43,164 bases of DNA from Crocinitomicaceae bacterium (GCA_002700285.1 PACT01000021.1:9378-52541), one strand, 5' to 3'; shown: positions 15,993-24,545, counted from the stretch's first letter. Notes: generated by a model from the sequence alone, not told the origin. Made by a program: numbers and translations.

Positions 15993-17879
15993 ATGTCAGA
16001 GCAGAACGTTTTATCAGTTGAGGGGTTGTCCAAAAGGTATGGCGAGCGCTTGCTTTTTGAGAATATAACCTTTGGATTGGGTCGTGGACACCGGGTTGCA
16101 TTGGTTGCAAGAAATGGAACAGGCAAGAGCACATTGATGCGTGCCCTTTGTGACATAGAACCCGCTGATGAGGGTAGAATTGCTTTTGCAGGAGGTGTAA
16201 GATGGTCATTTTTAAAGCAAGAAGCAGACTTGGACGCCGAGGCGACATTGCTCGATACCTTATATATAGGAGACAATCCTGCGGTCGTGGCCATGAAGAA
16301 CTACGAACGCGAATTGTCCAAGGGAGCTGAAGGAGTCAAGTTTCAGGACGCCTGTGACGCCATGGACAGAACCCAAGCTTGGAATTACGAAGCAAGAGCG
16401 CGAGAAGTTTTAGGCCAACTCAACTTACATGATCTCACCAGAAAGATTGGCACTTTAAGCGGTGGAGAACGAAGACGCGCAGCTCTTGCCGCTGTTTTGC
16501 TTGAAGCGCCGGATTTAATTTTCTTAGATGAACCGACAAACCATCTTGATTTAGAAATGATCGCATGGCTCGAGAAACGTCTTAAATCGACCAACTCGAC
16601 CATCTTTATGATTACACACGATAGATATTTCCTCGAAAATGTCTGTGACCGCATCTTAGAAATCGAGAACAATCAACTCTATTCATACAAAGGCAATTTC
16701 AGCTACTACCTTGAAAAGCGAGACGAACATCGAGAAAACGCACAAGCATCAAAAGACAGAGCCCAAAAAGCGATGAGAAGAGAGTTGGCGTGGATGCGCT
16801 CCACTCCTTCTGCCAGAACGGGAAAGAGCAAAAGCAGAATCGATCGTTTTTACGAAATCAAGAAAGAAGCTTCTGTGCGTTTGAACGAGGACCCCATGCA
16901 CATCTCAGTGATTCCTGAACGTCTCGGAGGAAAGGTTGTCGAATTACACAAAATCTCATGCGCATATGGAGAGCGTAATCTATTCAACGGATTAACACAC
17001 CACTTTAAAAGAGGAGAGCGAATTGGAATTGTAGGCGCAAATGGATCGGGAAAGACAACGCTGTTAAACATGATTCTCGGATTACAAAAGCCTGATTCGG
17101 GGAAAGTCTCTGTAGGCGAAACCGTTGTTTTCGGACACTATCATCAACTCGGAGGGAACTTCAGCGTAGACTGGAAAGTCATTGATGCCGTGAAAGAAAT
17201 TGCTGATTACATTCCTTTAAAGGGAGGTGGCAAACTTACCGCAGCACAACTCCTTGAGCGCTTCCTCTTCCCGAAGCACATGCATTACCAATACATCAAG
17301 GTACTGAGTGGAGGTGAGAAGAAACGCCTTCACCTGCTTCGTGTGTTAATGAAAAACCCAAACTTCCTTATACTCGACGAACCCACAAACGACCTAGACA
17401 TCTTCACCCTCGCTGTGCTGGAAGAATTCCTGCTTGATTTTACGGGCTGCCTGTTGGTGGTGTCTCACGATCGGTATTTCATGGACAAGATTGTAGAACA
17501 TGTTTGGGCAATAGGCGAAGGTGGGACGACCTCTGTAAGAGACTACCCTGGAAACTACACCCAGTATAGACTCGCCAGAAAAGAACAAATTGCATTGTCT
17601 CAAGCCACCGCATCCGCAGCGTCAAAAATCGCAAAAGAAAATTCATCAGAGGTAAAAGGAAATTATACTGAAAAGCTCTCCTATAAAGAAAAGTTTGAAT
17701 ATGAGGCCTTGGGACCTAAAATAACTGCGCTTGAGACCAAGCGTGATTTATTGGCGTCTGAACTTGAATCTTGCAATGCACATGAAGACCTTATACGTTT
17801 GGGTGAAAAGCTCGGAGAAATCACAGAAGAACTAGACGCATCAGAGATGCGCTGGTTGGAACTGTCTGAAAGAGCCTGA
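15993..17879 (+). CDS. uup: ABC-F family ATPase (Uup-like)
   Basis: A 628-residue soluble protein with two ABC domains and no membrane helices. Domain 1 has a Walker A 'ARNGTGKST' (residues about 39-47) and 'LSGGERRR' with 'LIFLDEPTNHLD'. Domain 2 has 'GANGSGKTT' and 'LSGGEKKR' with 'FLILDEPTNDLD'. The inter-domain linker (about 250-310) is rich in Arg, Lys and Ala, as in ribosome-binding ABC-Fs. The C-terminal 75 residues form the charged coiled coil typical of Uup, which binds DNA in E. coli. ABC-F proteins act on translating ribosomes; Uup is also linked to replication-fork structures. The ATG at 15993 is chosen over a GTG at 15912 because homology starts there. TATCTTG lies five bases before it. 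Confidence 0.88.
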   Translation: MSEQNVLSVEGLSKRYGERLLFENITFGLGRGHRVALVARNGTGKSTLMRALCDIEPADEGRIAFAGGVRWSFLKQEADLDAEATLLDTLYIGDNPAVVAMKNYERELSKGAEGVKFQDACDAMDRTQAWNYEARAREVLGQLNLHDLTRKIGTLSGGERRRAALAAVLLEAPDLIFLDEPTNHLDLEMIAWLEKRLKSTNSTIFMITHDRYFLENVCDRILEIENNQLYSYKGNFSYYLEKRDEHRENAQASKDRAQKAMRRELAWMRSTPSARTGKSKSRIDRFYEIKKEASVRLNEDPMHISVIPERLGGKVVELHKISCAYGERNLFNGLTHHFKRGERIGIVGANGSGKTTLLNMILGLQKPDSGKVSVGETVVFGHYHQLGGNFSVDWKVIDAVKEIADYIPLKGGGKLTAAQLLERFLFPKHMHYQYIKVLSGGEKKRLHLLRVLMKNPNFLILDEPTNDLDIFTLAVLEEFLLDFTGCLLVVSHDRYFMDKIVEHVWAIGEGGTTSVRDYPGNYTQYRLARKEQIALSQATASAASKIAKENSSEVKGNYTEKLSYKEKFEYEALGPKITALETKRDLLASELESCNAHEDLIRLGEKLGEITEELDASEMRWLELSERA

Positions 17880-17889
17880 AACAATTGCT

Positions 17890-18960
17890 TTATGGCTGAT
17901 CGAAATCCATGACAAATGGACCGTCCCCAACTGGATGACTCATACAAGACAGAACATACCCATTCTCAACCTCATCGGGCTCAAGTGCATAGTTAACATC
18001 CATAGATGCTCTTCCAGAAGTCATTTTACAACGGCACGAGCAACATACGCCACCTTGACAAGAGAACGGCGCATCGATACCTGCATCAAGCGCAAAATCG
18101 AGAATAGACTTCCCTGAACGCTTCACACTTAAAGTTGTTGTCACGCCGTCAAGAACAACTGCAACATCAACGTGATCGCTCGAAGCGGATGCTTCGGGCG
18201 CCTGGACTTCCTTCTCTTTTTTAGGAGACGAAGACGTGAAAAGCTCAAATTTTATCTTCGATTCATCCATCCCTGTGCTTAAAAGGGCATCCTTACCGGC
18301 CAATATCATTTCTTCAGGACCACATAGATAGGAAACATCATAAGATGAGGGGGAAATGACTTCCTTGAAAATTCTGTCGAAACGCGCGCGATCAAGTCGC
18401 CCTCCAAACATCTCAATTTCTACTGGCTCTCTGGTGAGTAGATTGAAAATCTGAATTCTTTCAAGATAGATGTCTTTGAGATCGGCAAGTTCATCTTTGA
18501 AAATAATGCTGGCCGTTTCCTTATTAACATAGAAAAGAGCAAATCGAGAATCCGCAGAGGAATGAAGCGTTTCTTTAATGATACTGATGATGGGCGTAAT
18601 TCCTGAACCGGCAGCAAACCCCAAATGATTCTTCTCATTGGAACTGGTGGCTGCAGTAAACCTACCCTCAGGAAGCATTGATTCCAAAATATCGCCAACG
18701 GCAAGCACACGATTCGCATAGGTGCTAAATTTTCCGCCAGGCACCTCCTTCACTGCAACACGCAAAACACCTTCGTAAGGAGCCGAACAAAGAGAATAAC
18801 TTCTACGTACATCTTCCCCATCAATCTTGGTGCGAAGCGTCAGGTATTGCCCCGCTTTGTAATGAAACGTTTCGCCGGAGACAGACTCGAGAAGCAAAGA
18901 AACTGAATCAACTGTTTCTCTTCTTATTTCAACGACCCTGAAATTATGGAATTTAGACAT
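17890..18960 (-). CDS. paaE: Phenylacetyl-CoA epoxidase reductase subunit PaaE
   Basis: A 356-residue electron-transfer subunit. An FNR-like FAD domain has 'RRSYSLCSAP' (52-61), the NAD(P)-binding part has 'GFAAGSGITPIISI' (114-127), and 'YLCGPEEMI' is typical of the family. A Ser/Glu/Ala-rich linker (245-262) leads to a plant-type ferredoxin domain with C301, C306, C309 and C339 as the 2Fe-2S ligands. It passes electrons from NADPH to the di-iron centre of PaaA. It is encoded divergently from paaABCD, whereas in E. coli paaE lies inside the same operon. The shared 86-base control region is described separately. Its 3' end is 10 bases from the ABC-F gene (convergent). Confidence 0.95.
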   Translation of the reverse strand: MSKFHNFRVVEIRRETVDSVSLLLESVSGETFHYKAGQYLTLRTKIDGEDVRRSYSLCSAPYEGVLRVAVKEVPGGKFSTYANRVLAVGDILESMLPEGRFTAATSSNEKNHLGFAAGSGITPIISIIKETLHSSADSRFALFYVNKETASIIFKDELADLKDIYLERIQIFNLLTREPVEIEMFGGRLDRARFDRIFKEVISPSSYDVSYLCGPEEMILAGKDALLSTGMDESKIKFELFTSSSPKKEKEVQAPEASASSDHVDVAVVLDGVTTTLSVKRSGKSILDFALDAGIDAPFSCQGGVCCSCRCKMTSGRASMDVNYALEPDEVENGYVLSCMSHPVGDGPFVMDFDQP

Positions 18961-18964
18961 GGCG

Positions 18965-18972
18965 CAAAGTTA
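18965..18972 (-). promoter_or_regulatory. Candidate -7 box of paaE (TAACTTTG)
   Basis: On the minus strand this reads TAACTTTG, an exact TAnnTTTG match, and it ends four bases before the paaE ATG. The predicted transcription start falls within or next to the ATG. No -33 TTTG is present; the nearest upstream element is the central palindrome at 18994-19012. Confidence 0.5.
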
Positions 18973-18993
18973 ATTCGGGAAAACTAATTTTGA

Positions 18994-19012
18994 ATGATTT
19001 GATCTAAATCAT
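18994..19012. promoter_or_regulatory. Central palindromic operator of the divergent paa promoters
   Basis: ATGATTTGATCTAAATCAT is a perfect inverted repeat with 7-base arms and a 5-base centre. Its midpoint (19003) is 43 bases from the A of the paaE start codon and 44 from that of paaA. Within it, TTGATCTAAATCAT at 18999-19012 matches the CRP/FNR-type half-site pattern TTGAT-N4-ATCAA with one mismatch. The regulator is not identifiable from this window; a CRP/FNR-like activator or a TetR-type repressor are both possible. Confidence 0.6.
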
Positions 19013-19034
19013 ATCTAAAAAAACCTTATACGAG

Positions 19035-19042
19035 TATCTTTG
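19035..19042 (+). promoter_or_regulatory. Candidate -7 box of paaA (TATCTTTG)
   Basis: TATCTTTG, an exact TAnnTTTG match, ends four bases before the paaA ATG, mirroring the paaE box on the other strand. There is no -33 TTTG at the right distance. The predicted mRNA is leaderless or has a leader of very few bases. Confidence 0.5.
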
Positions 19043-19046
19043 GAAT

Positions 19047-19985
19047 ATGATTGAAACTCAAGAGCAGTTAATAAAAGCGTTTGATGCCTATGTTGCTGCG
19101 GATAAGAAGATTGAACCAAAGGATTGGATGCCTGACGCGTACCGCAAGACTTTGATCCGCCAAATCTCGCAACATGCGCATTCTGAAATAGTAGGCATGC
19201 TCCCCGAAGGGCAGTGGATTACACGTGCGCCTAGCCTCCAACGTAAGGCCATTTTACTCGCAAAAGTGCAAGATGAAGCAGGACACGGATTGTATTTATA
19301 TTCTGCAGCAGAAACGTTGGGCATAGACAGGGCTGAGATGGTGGATGATTTGCTTTCAGGCAAAGCAAAATACAGCAGCATTTTTAATTACCCCTCGCTC
19401 ACATGGGCCGATATCGGAGCAATAGGTTGGCTCGTTGATGGTGCCGCAATTATGAATCAAGTTCCTCTATGCAGGTGCAGTTATGGGCCGTATGCCAGAG
19501 CTATGACTCGTGTTTGCAAGGAAGAAAGCTTTCATCAACGTCAAGGATATTCAATCATGATGCAACTGATGAAAGGCACCGATGCGCAGAAAGAAATGGC
19601 ACAAGATGCGCTGAACAGGTGGTGGTGGCCCTCCCTCATGATGTTTGGCCCAAGCGACAGTGAAAGTATGCACAGCTCACAGAATATGAAGTGGAATATC
19701 AAACGCTTCTCCAATGACGAGCTTCGACAACGAATGGTAGACATGACCGTTCCACAGGCAGAATGTATCGGGTTAAAAATGCCGGATCCAGACCTGAAAT
19801 GGAATGAAGAGAAGGGGGGGCACGATTTCGGAGAAATAAATTGGACAGAGTTCTATGATGTCATCGCTGGAAACGGCATTTGCAACAAAGAACGATTGGA
19901 AGATCGAAATAAAGCGCACAATGATGGTGAATGGGTAAGAGATGCCGCGTTGGCCTATTCCGAAAAAAGAAACGCAAATAAATAA
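19047..19985 (+). CDS. paaA: Phenylacetyl-CoA 1,2-epoxidase catalytic subunit PaaA
   Basis: A 312-residue ferritin-like di-iron oxygenase subunit. It uses O2 to convert phenylacetyl-CoA to the ring-1,2-epoxide, the first committed step of aerobic phenylacetate breakdown. Iron-ligand motifs are visible: E47 in 'HSEIVG', 'DEAGHGLY' with E77 and H80, and '[11 protein letters not shown]' with E159/E160 and H163. Length agrees with E. coli PaaA (about 309). It is the first gene of the plus-strand unit paaABCD-paaI; paaB starts two bases after its stop. Expression is probably driven by the -7 box at 19035-19042 and controlled through the palindrome at 18994-19012. Confidence 0.97.
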   Translation: MIETQEQLIKAFDAYVAADKKIEPKDWMPDAYRKTLIRQISQHAHSEIVGMLPEGQWITRAPSLQRKAILLAKVQDEAGHGLYLYSAAETLGIDRAEMVDDLLSGKAKYSSIFNYPSLTWADIGAIGWLVDGAAIMNQVPLCRCSYGPYARAMTRVCKEESFHQRQGYSIMMQLMKGTDAQKEMAQDALNRWWWPSLMMFGPSDSESMHSSQNMKWNIKRFSNDELRQRMVDMTVPQAECIGLKMPDPDLKWNEEKGGHDFGEINWTEFYDVIAGNGICNKERLEDRNKAHNDGEWVRDAALAYSEKRNANK

Positions 19986-19987
19986 CG

Positions 19988-20281
19988 ATGATTGAGAATA
20001 AAAGCAACTGGCCCCTTTGGGAAGTTTTTGTGAGAAGTCGTCAAGGCCTTGGACACAAACACGTAGGGAGTCTTCACGCTGCTGATGCGGAGATGGCGAT
20101 TGGGAACGCACGCGATGTATACACGCGCAGACAAGAAGGCGTCAGCATCTGGGTTGTCCCCGCAGAATCCATTACAGCGAGTTCTCCTTCAGATTCGGAA
20201 GCATTATTTGACCCTGCGAACGACAAGGTCTACCGCCATCCCACATTCTTCGTCCTTCCTGACGAGGTCAACCACATGTAA
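19988..20281 (+). CDS. paaB: Phenylacetyl-CoA epoxidase subunit PaaB
   Basis: A 97-residue small subunit, the length usual for PaaB. It starts with 'WPLWEVFVRSRQGLGHKHVGSLHAADAEMAI' (two adjoining motifs, WPLWEVFVRSRQGLGHKHVG and SLHAADAEMAI), the family hallmark, then 'ARDVYTRRQEGVSIWVVPA'. It has no catalytic residues. In the E. coli complex PaaB bridges PaaAC units. It sits two bases after paaA and six bases before paaC, so it is translated from the same mRNA. Confidence 0.96.
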   Translation: MIENKSNWPLWEVFVRSRQGLGHKHVGSLHAADAEMAIGNARDVYTRRQEGVSIWVVPAESITASSPSDSEALFDPANDKVYRHPTFFVLPDEVNHM

Positions 20282-20287
20282 CTTACA

Positions 20288-21049
20288 GTGAATCAAAATC
20301 AACATATGGATGCGCTTTTGCGCTTAGGAGACGACGCCCTCGTTCTTGCCCAACGTCTTGGTGAATGGTGTGGCCATGCGCCCGCTCTTGAGGAAGACAT
20401 CGCCCTCACGAACATTGCGCTTGATCTGATAGGCCAAACCCAATCCTACCTCTCCCTGGCTGGATCACTCGACCCAGTCGCTCCTAAAACAGATGACGAA
20501 CTCGCTTTTCTACGTTCAGAGAACGAATTCAAGAATTTACTTCTTGTAGAGCAACCAAATGGACATTTCGGAGATACAATCGCACGACAATTTTTGTTCG
20601 ACACGTATGCACTGTTACGTGCTGAACATATCGCACAACAAACATTCGATTTGGATGCAGCTGCCATTGCCGCAAAAGCAGTAAAAGAAATCCGATATCA
20701 TGCGGACCACAGCAGCAAATGGATCATTCGACTTGGAGACGGAACCTCAGAAAGTCACACACGTATTCAGAAATCAATTAACGATTTGTGGGGATTTACT
20801 GGTGAGATGTTTGCCGCTGATGAAGTAGACAACGCTGGAGCCATCGCTGGACTCCTGCCCGACCTCAGCGCATTGAAAACACAATGGGATGTAGAGATCG
20901 ACAGTGTGCTTTCGGAAGCAACACTCATGCGACCAAAAGACGGTGCAATGAAAACAGGCGGAAGAACAGGTATTCACACAAAAGAACTGGGAATCATGCT
21001 TGCCGAGATGCAGATACTCCCACGTACACATCCTGGCGCGAGCTGGTAA
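20288..21049 (+). CDS. paaC: Phenylacetyl-CoA epoxidase structural subunit PaaC
   Basis: A 253-residue ferritin-like subunit, close in length to E. coli PaaC (about 248). Typical segments are 'RLGDDALVLAQRLGEWCGHAP', split here as RLGDDALVLAQRLGEW and CGHAP, then 'LEEDIALTNIALDLIGQ' and 'KEIRYHADHSSKWIIRLGDG'. PaaC lacks a working iron site and acts as the structural partner of PaaA. The start is a GTG at 20288, six bases after paaB; an ATG at 20306 six codons downstream is a credible alternative. The C-terminus 'LGIMLAEMQILPRTHPGASW' is a strongly conserved PaaC end. Confidence 0.95.
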   Translation: MNQNQHMDALLRLGDDALVLAQRLGEWCGHAPALEEDIALTNIALDLIGQTQSYLSLAGSLDPVAPKTDDELAFLRSENEFKNLLLVEQPNGHFGDTIARQFLFDTYALLRAEHIAQQTFDLDAAAIAAKAVKEIRYHADHSSKWIIRLGDGTSESHTRIQKSINDLWGFTGEMFAADEVDNAGAIAGLLPDLSALKTQWDVEIDSVLSEATLMRPKDGAMKTGGRTGIHTKELGIMLAEMQILPRTHPGASW

Positions 21050-21068
21050 GCCGACTATCTTGACTTAA

Positions 21069-21569
21069 ATGATTGACCGCTCTCCTTCCTCACTAGTTAA
21101 CGCAGTAAGCCGTCAATTACAAGACGTCATGGACCCCGAACTGCCGTTTTTGAGTGTAATAGATATGGGGATCCTGCGAGACGTGCGCTTCGAAAATGGC
21201 CACATTATTTGCGTTATCACACCCACATATTCAGGATGCCCCGCGACGGAAGTCATTTCCAAAGATGTACTTAAAGCAGCAAGAGTCATTGATTCTGACG
21301 CCGAAGTTCAAGTTGTTTTGTCCCCCGCATGGACCACAGACTGGATCTCTATTGAAGCGCGAGAGAAAATGACGGCAAATGGCATTGCGCCGCCTGAAGG
21401 ATCAAGCCACGACAAGGCGTTCTTGACAGGAGATGGACACATCATCCCCTGCCCTCTTTGTAAGAGCAAAGAAACGAAACTCATCTCACCCTTCGGTTCT
21501 ACACCATGCAAAGCATCATTCACTTGCAACGCATGCCTCGAACCTTTTGAACATTTTAAGTGCTTTTAA
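21069..21569 (+). CDS. paaD: PaaD, epoxidase maturation protein (MIP18/DUF59 plus Cys-rich tail)
   Basis: A 166-residue protein with a MIP18/DUF59 domain ('VMDPELPFLSVIDMGILRDV', residues about 20-39, and 'TPTYSGCPATEVI' with a conserved Cys). A short C-terminal zinc-ribbon-like tail has CPLC (128-131), a TPC Cys (147) and CNAC (153-156). PaaD is required for epoxidase activity in vivo and is thought to help assemble the iron or iron-sulfur centres of PaaA or PaaE. It is 19 bases after paaC and one base before paaI. Confidence 0.94.
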   Translation: MIDRSPSSLVNAVSRQLQDVMDPELPFLSVIDMGILRDVRFENGHIICVITPTYSGCPATEVISKDVLKAARVIDSDAEVQVVLSPAWTTDWISIEAREKMTANGIAPPEGSSHDKAFLTGDGHIIPCPLCKSKETKLISPFGSTPCKASFTCNACLEPFEHFKCF

Positions 21570-21570
21570 C

Positions 21571-21990
21571 ATGAGTGAGTCAAAAAACACCATCCACCCA
21601 GTCGTCACAAAAATGTTACTCGGAGACAAAATGACTGACTGGCTCAAGGCTGAAGTTCTTGATAGCCGACCTGGATTCTGTCGTTTATCTATGATTGCGA
21701 GAGAAGAAATGGCAAATGGGTTTGGAATCATACATGGGGCAATCACATTTGCACTTGCCGACAGTGCGATTGCATTTGCTGCAAATGCCCATGGACGTCA
21801 TGCCGTGAGTCTCACGACTTCAATTCGCCATTTGGCAGCTGTGAATCCAGGCGACCTCATCACTGCTGAAGCAACCGTGACGAACTTAAAGCACCGGATT
21901 GTCAATGTCGATGCCACAATAACAAATCAAGACGGCGTTTGTGTTGCGGATGTTCGAGCGACTGGCTACAGGAAGAAAGAAGCGTGGTAA
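21571..21990 (+). CDS. paaI: Hotdog-fold thioesterase PaaI
   Basis: A 139-residue hotdog-fold acyl-CoA thioesterase. The motif 'GIIHGAITFALADSAIAFA' (residues about 52-70) has G56 and the catalytic D64 as in PaaI. The family releases CoA from dead-end hydroxylated or ring-opened phenylacetyl-CoA products, protecting the CoA pool. I chose the ATG at 21571 because homology begins there; a longer frame opens from 21433 but runs through paaD. Its last 25 bases overlap the 3' end of the convergent ABC exporter gene. Confidence 0.93.
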   Translation: MSESKNTIHPVVTKMLLGDKMTDWLKAEVLDSRPGFCRLSMIAREEMANGFGIIHGAITFALADSAIAFAANAHGRHAVSLTTSIRHLAAVNPGDLITAEATVTNLKHRIVNVDATITNQDGVCVADVRATGYRKKEAW

Positions 21991-23687
21991 ACGCCCTTGA
22001 GCGCGAGCAACTCTTCATGAGTACCCGATTCTATTAATGACCCTGCATCGATTACAAAAATCCGATCTGCGTCCCGAATGGTGCTCAATCTGTGCGCCAC
22101 GATCAAAGATGTACGATCTTGCGTAATGGAGGTTGTTGCGCGCTGAATCATCTGTTCTGATTCAGAATCTATTGAGGAGGTTGCCTCATCTAAAATGAGG
22201 ATACTTGGTGAAGCGACATACGCTCTCATAAATGCGATTAATTGACGCTGCCCCACAGACAACATCGCTCCCCGTTCTCTAACATGAAGATCTAGCGCAT
22301 CGTCATATTTCTTAATAAACGTATCCGCCCCTACTTTCTCCGCGGCTTCCCAAATCATCTTGTCGGTAACAGCAGCATCATGAAAGGTCACATTAGCTCT
22401 CAGTGTGTCGGACATCAGAAAAACTTCCTGCTGTACAACCCCGACATTCTCCCTTAAGTGTGACAGAGAAATATCTCTTATATCCACACCGTCAATCAGA
22501 ATTTGACCTTTTTGGTAGTCATAAAACCGAGACAACAAGTTAATCACGGAACTCTTACCTGCACCCGTTGCACCGACAAAAGCCACTGTTTCACCTGGCT
22601 CTATTGTAAAAGAAACACCCTTCAGAACCCAATTTTCTTCACTGTAAGCAAACCACACATCTTTAAACTCTATTTTTCCATCAAAGACCAAATCATCTCT
22701 CGTTCCTTCATCTGAAATGCGTTCGTCGATGTCAAAAAGTTTAAACACCCGAGCGGCATTCACAACACCCATCTGCAGCACATTAAAACGATCAGCCAGT
22801 TGTCGTATCGGACGGTACAACATAAAGACATACAAGATAAACTGAAGCAACATCCCCAGAGTCACTTCACCCCTGACGACTCCACCTACACCTAACCAAA
22901 GCAGCAGAGCCACACTCGTCGCACTCAGCATCTCCACAACTGGAAAAAAAATACTAAAGGCCTTGATCGAGCTCACATTCGCATCTTGATGAGACGTATT
23001 CAGTTTTTCAAATTTATCTGCTTCCACATCTTCTCTACTGAACGCTTGAACAATATGCATTCCTGTCACATGTTCCTGAACAAATTCGTTCATCTTGGAC
23101 ACTTGATTTCTGACATCAGCAAAGGATTTCTTGATGTGCTTTTGAAAAACGCGTGTGGCAAGAAGTAAAACCGGAATCGGCAGAATAATAATCAGTGTGA
23201 GCTTCAGGTCAATGATTAACATCGCTGTAAGAACAACCACTAAAGTCAATAAATCTCCAATTGCATTCAGCAAACCATTTGAAAACACATTCGCAATCCC
23301 ATCTATGTCGCTGACTAGCCGCGTCACTAACTTACCGACAGGCATTCTGTCAAAGAATTTCAAGCGAAAAGAAACGATGTGCTTAAACAACTTCGAGCGC
23401 AAATCTAGAGACACACTTTGGGCAACCCAATTCGCCAAGTATGTGACATGGTACTTGAGGTAAGCCTCAGATAAAAGCACACCGATGATTGCAGCAAAGA
23501 TCTTGAGCATCCCTTCATAGTCACCATTCGCAATCTCAACATCTACTGCATGTTTAATTAAAGCAGGTCTGACCCAAACGATGGAAGAAAGAACAACGAT
23601 CAATATACCCGTGAAGACAAACCTCTTTTTATAGGGCTTTACTTGGGTTAAAATCGTCCCTAAAGTCTTGTTTTTGTTTTCAAACAT
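21966..23687 (-). CDS. ABC exporter, MsbA-like half-transporter (membrane domain plus ATPase)
   Basis: A 573-residue type IV ABC half-transporter. The N-terminal membrane domain has about six helices (residues 18-300), with the family's 'LFKHIVSFRLKFFDRMPVG' coupling segment. The ATPase domain has Walker A 'GATGAGKSSV' (about 366-375), signature 'LSVGQRQLIAF', Walker B 'ILILDEATSSID' and the H-loop 'IVAHRLSTI'. Homodimers of such proteins flip lipids such as lipid A, or export drugs or peptides. With no partner gene nearby, lipid or multidrug export is equally likely. It precedes truA (71 bases) and overlaps paaI by 25 bases at the 3' ends. Confidence 0.92.
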   Translation of the reverse strand: MFENKNKTLGTILTQVKPYKKRFVFTGILIVVLSSIVWVRPALIKHAVDVEIANGDYEGMLKIFAAIIGVLLSEAYLKYHVTYLANWVAQSVSLDLRSKLFKHIVSFRLKFFDRMPVGKLVTRLVSDIDGIANVFSNGLLNAIGDLLTLVVVLTAMLIIDLKLTLIIILPIPVLLLATRVFQKHIKKSFADVRNQVSKMNEFVQEHVTGMHIVQAFSREDVEADKFEKLNTSHQDANVSSIKAFSIFFPVVEMLSATSVALLLWLGVGGVVRGEVTLGMLLQFILYVFMLYRPIRQLADRFNVLQMGVVNAARVFKLFDIDERISDEGTRDDLVFDGKIEFKDVWFAYSEENWVLKGVSFTIEPGETVAFVGATGAGKSSVINLLSRFYDYQKGQILIDGVDIRDISLSHLRENVGVVQQEVFLMSDTLRANVTFHDAAVTDKMIWEAAEKVGADTFIKKYDDALDLHVRERGAMLSVGQRQLIAFMRAYVASPSILILDEATSSIDSESEQMIQRATTSITQDRTSLIVAHRLSTIRDADRIFVIDAGSLIESGTHEELLALKGVYHASFFL

Positions 23688-23758
23688 TCCAAATGCGAAG
23701 GTAGTATGTATTGTCAGTTAGTCTCGCCCAAGGCAGTATAGAAATAGTGCACTAAGAT

Positions 23759-24535
23759 TCAAACGTGAATCTTACTTACAAAGACATCTTTCGGATACAT
23801 AACTCTGGAAAGATAAAGGCCACAACCTGGAGCTGACTTGCCTGCACGTGTGCGATCACATGAGGAAATCACATCTTTAAATTCATCTATAGTCATTTTG
23901 CCTCTCCCCACATCTAAAAGCGTTCCGACGATTGCCCGAACCATGTTACGCAAATATCTGTCTGCGGAAATTTCGATGCGTAAACGGGAAGAATCAAAGG
24001 AAATAATCTCCAATTTCCGAACATCACATATTGTCGTTTTCACATCGCTACCGGTTTTACAGAACGCAGCAAAGTCACCTTGAAAAATCAGATGGCTTGC
24101 CGCAGTTCGCATCGCAGAAATATCGAGAGACCCGAAAATTCGGGCAGAGCGACCTGAAAGGAAGGGGTCTTTTTCTGTATGAAGTTGATAGGTGTATGAC
24201 CTGTCACATGCATCAAATCGAGCGTGAGATTTAGGCTGGACTTCAGAGATCGAAAGAATCGCCACATCATTATCAAGCATCCCATTCAGCTTAAATGCCA
24301 GCTGCGAAAGAGAGTCAAATCGGGAGGCAGGAAGCGCTGGGATGTCGCAGTGAGCGACATAGTAAGAAGCGTGCACCTCAGCATCAGTTCTTCCACAACC
24401 AAGGATTGAAGTCGGGCGCCCACACAAACGTTCTAAGGCCTCCTCTATAACTTGCTGTACAGATATAGAAAATGGCTGACGTTGCCAACCGTGATAATTT
24501 GTACCGTTATAGGCAAGCTCAATAAAGACCCTCAC
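23759..24535 (-). CDS. truA: tRNA pseudouridine(38-40) synthase TruA
   Basis: A 258-residue TruA from the GTG at 24535. It starts with 'VRVFIELAYNGTNYHGWQRQ'. The catalytic aspartate is in 'GCGRTDAEVHAS' (about residue 52). 'FDACDRSYTYQLHT', 'FCKTGSDVKTT' and 'RYLRNMVRAIVGTLLDVGRG' are the other conserved blocks. The enzyme isomerises U38-U40 in the anticodon arm of many tRNAs. The frame is open further upstream to 24637 but this would run into the upstream gene, so the GTG ten bases after that gene's stop is preferred. Confidence 0.95.
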   Translation of the reverse strand: MRVFIELAYNGTNYHGWQRQPFSISVQQVIEEALERLCGRPTSILGCGRTDAEVHASYYVAHCDIPALPASRFDSLSQLAFKLNGMLDNDVAILSISEVQPKSHARFDACDRSYTYQLHTEKDPFLSGRSARIFGSLDISAMRTAASHLIFQGDFAAFCKTGSDVKTTICDVRKLEIISFDSSRLRIEISADRYLRNMVRAIVGTLLDVGRGKMTIDEFKDVISSCDRTRAGKSAPGCGLYLSRVMYPKDVFVSKIHV

Positions 24536-24545
24536 ATCTTTTTTT

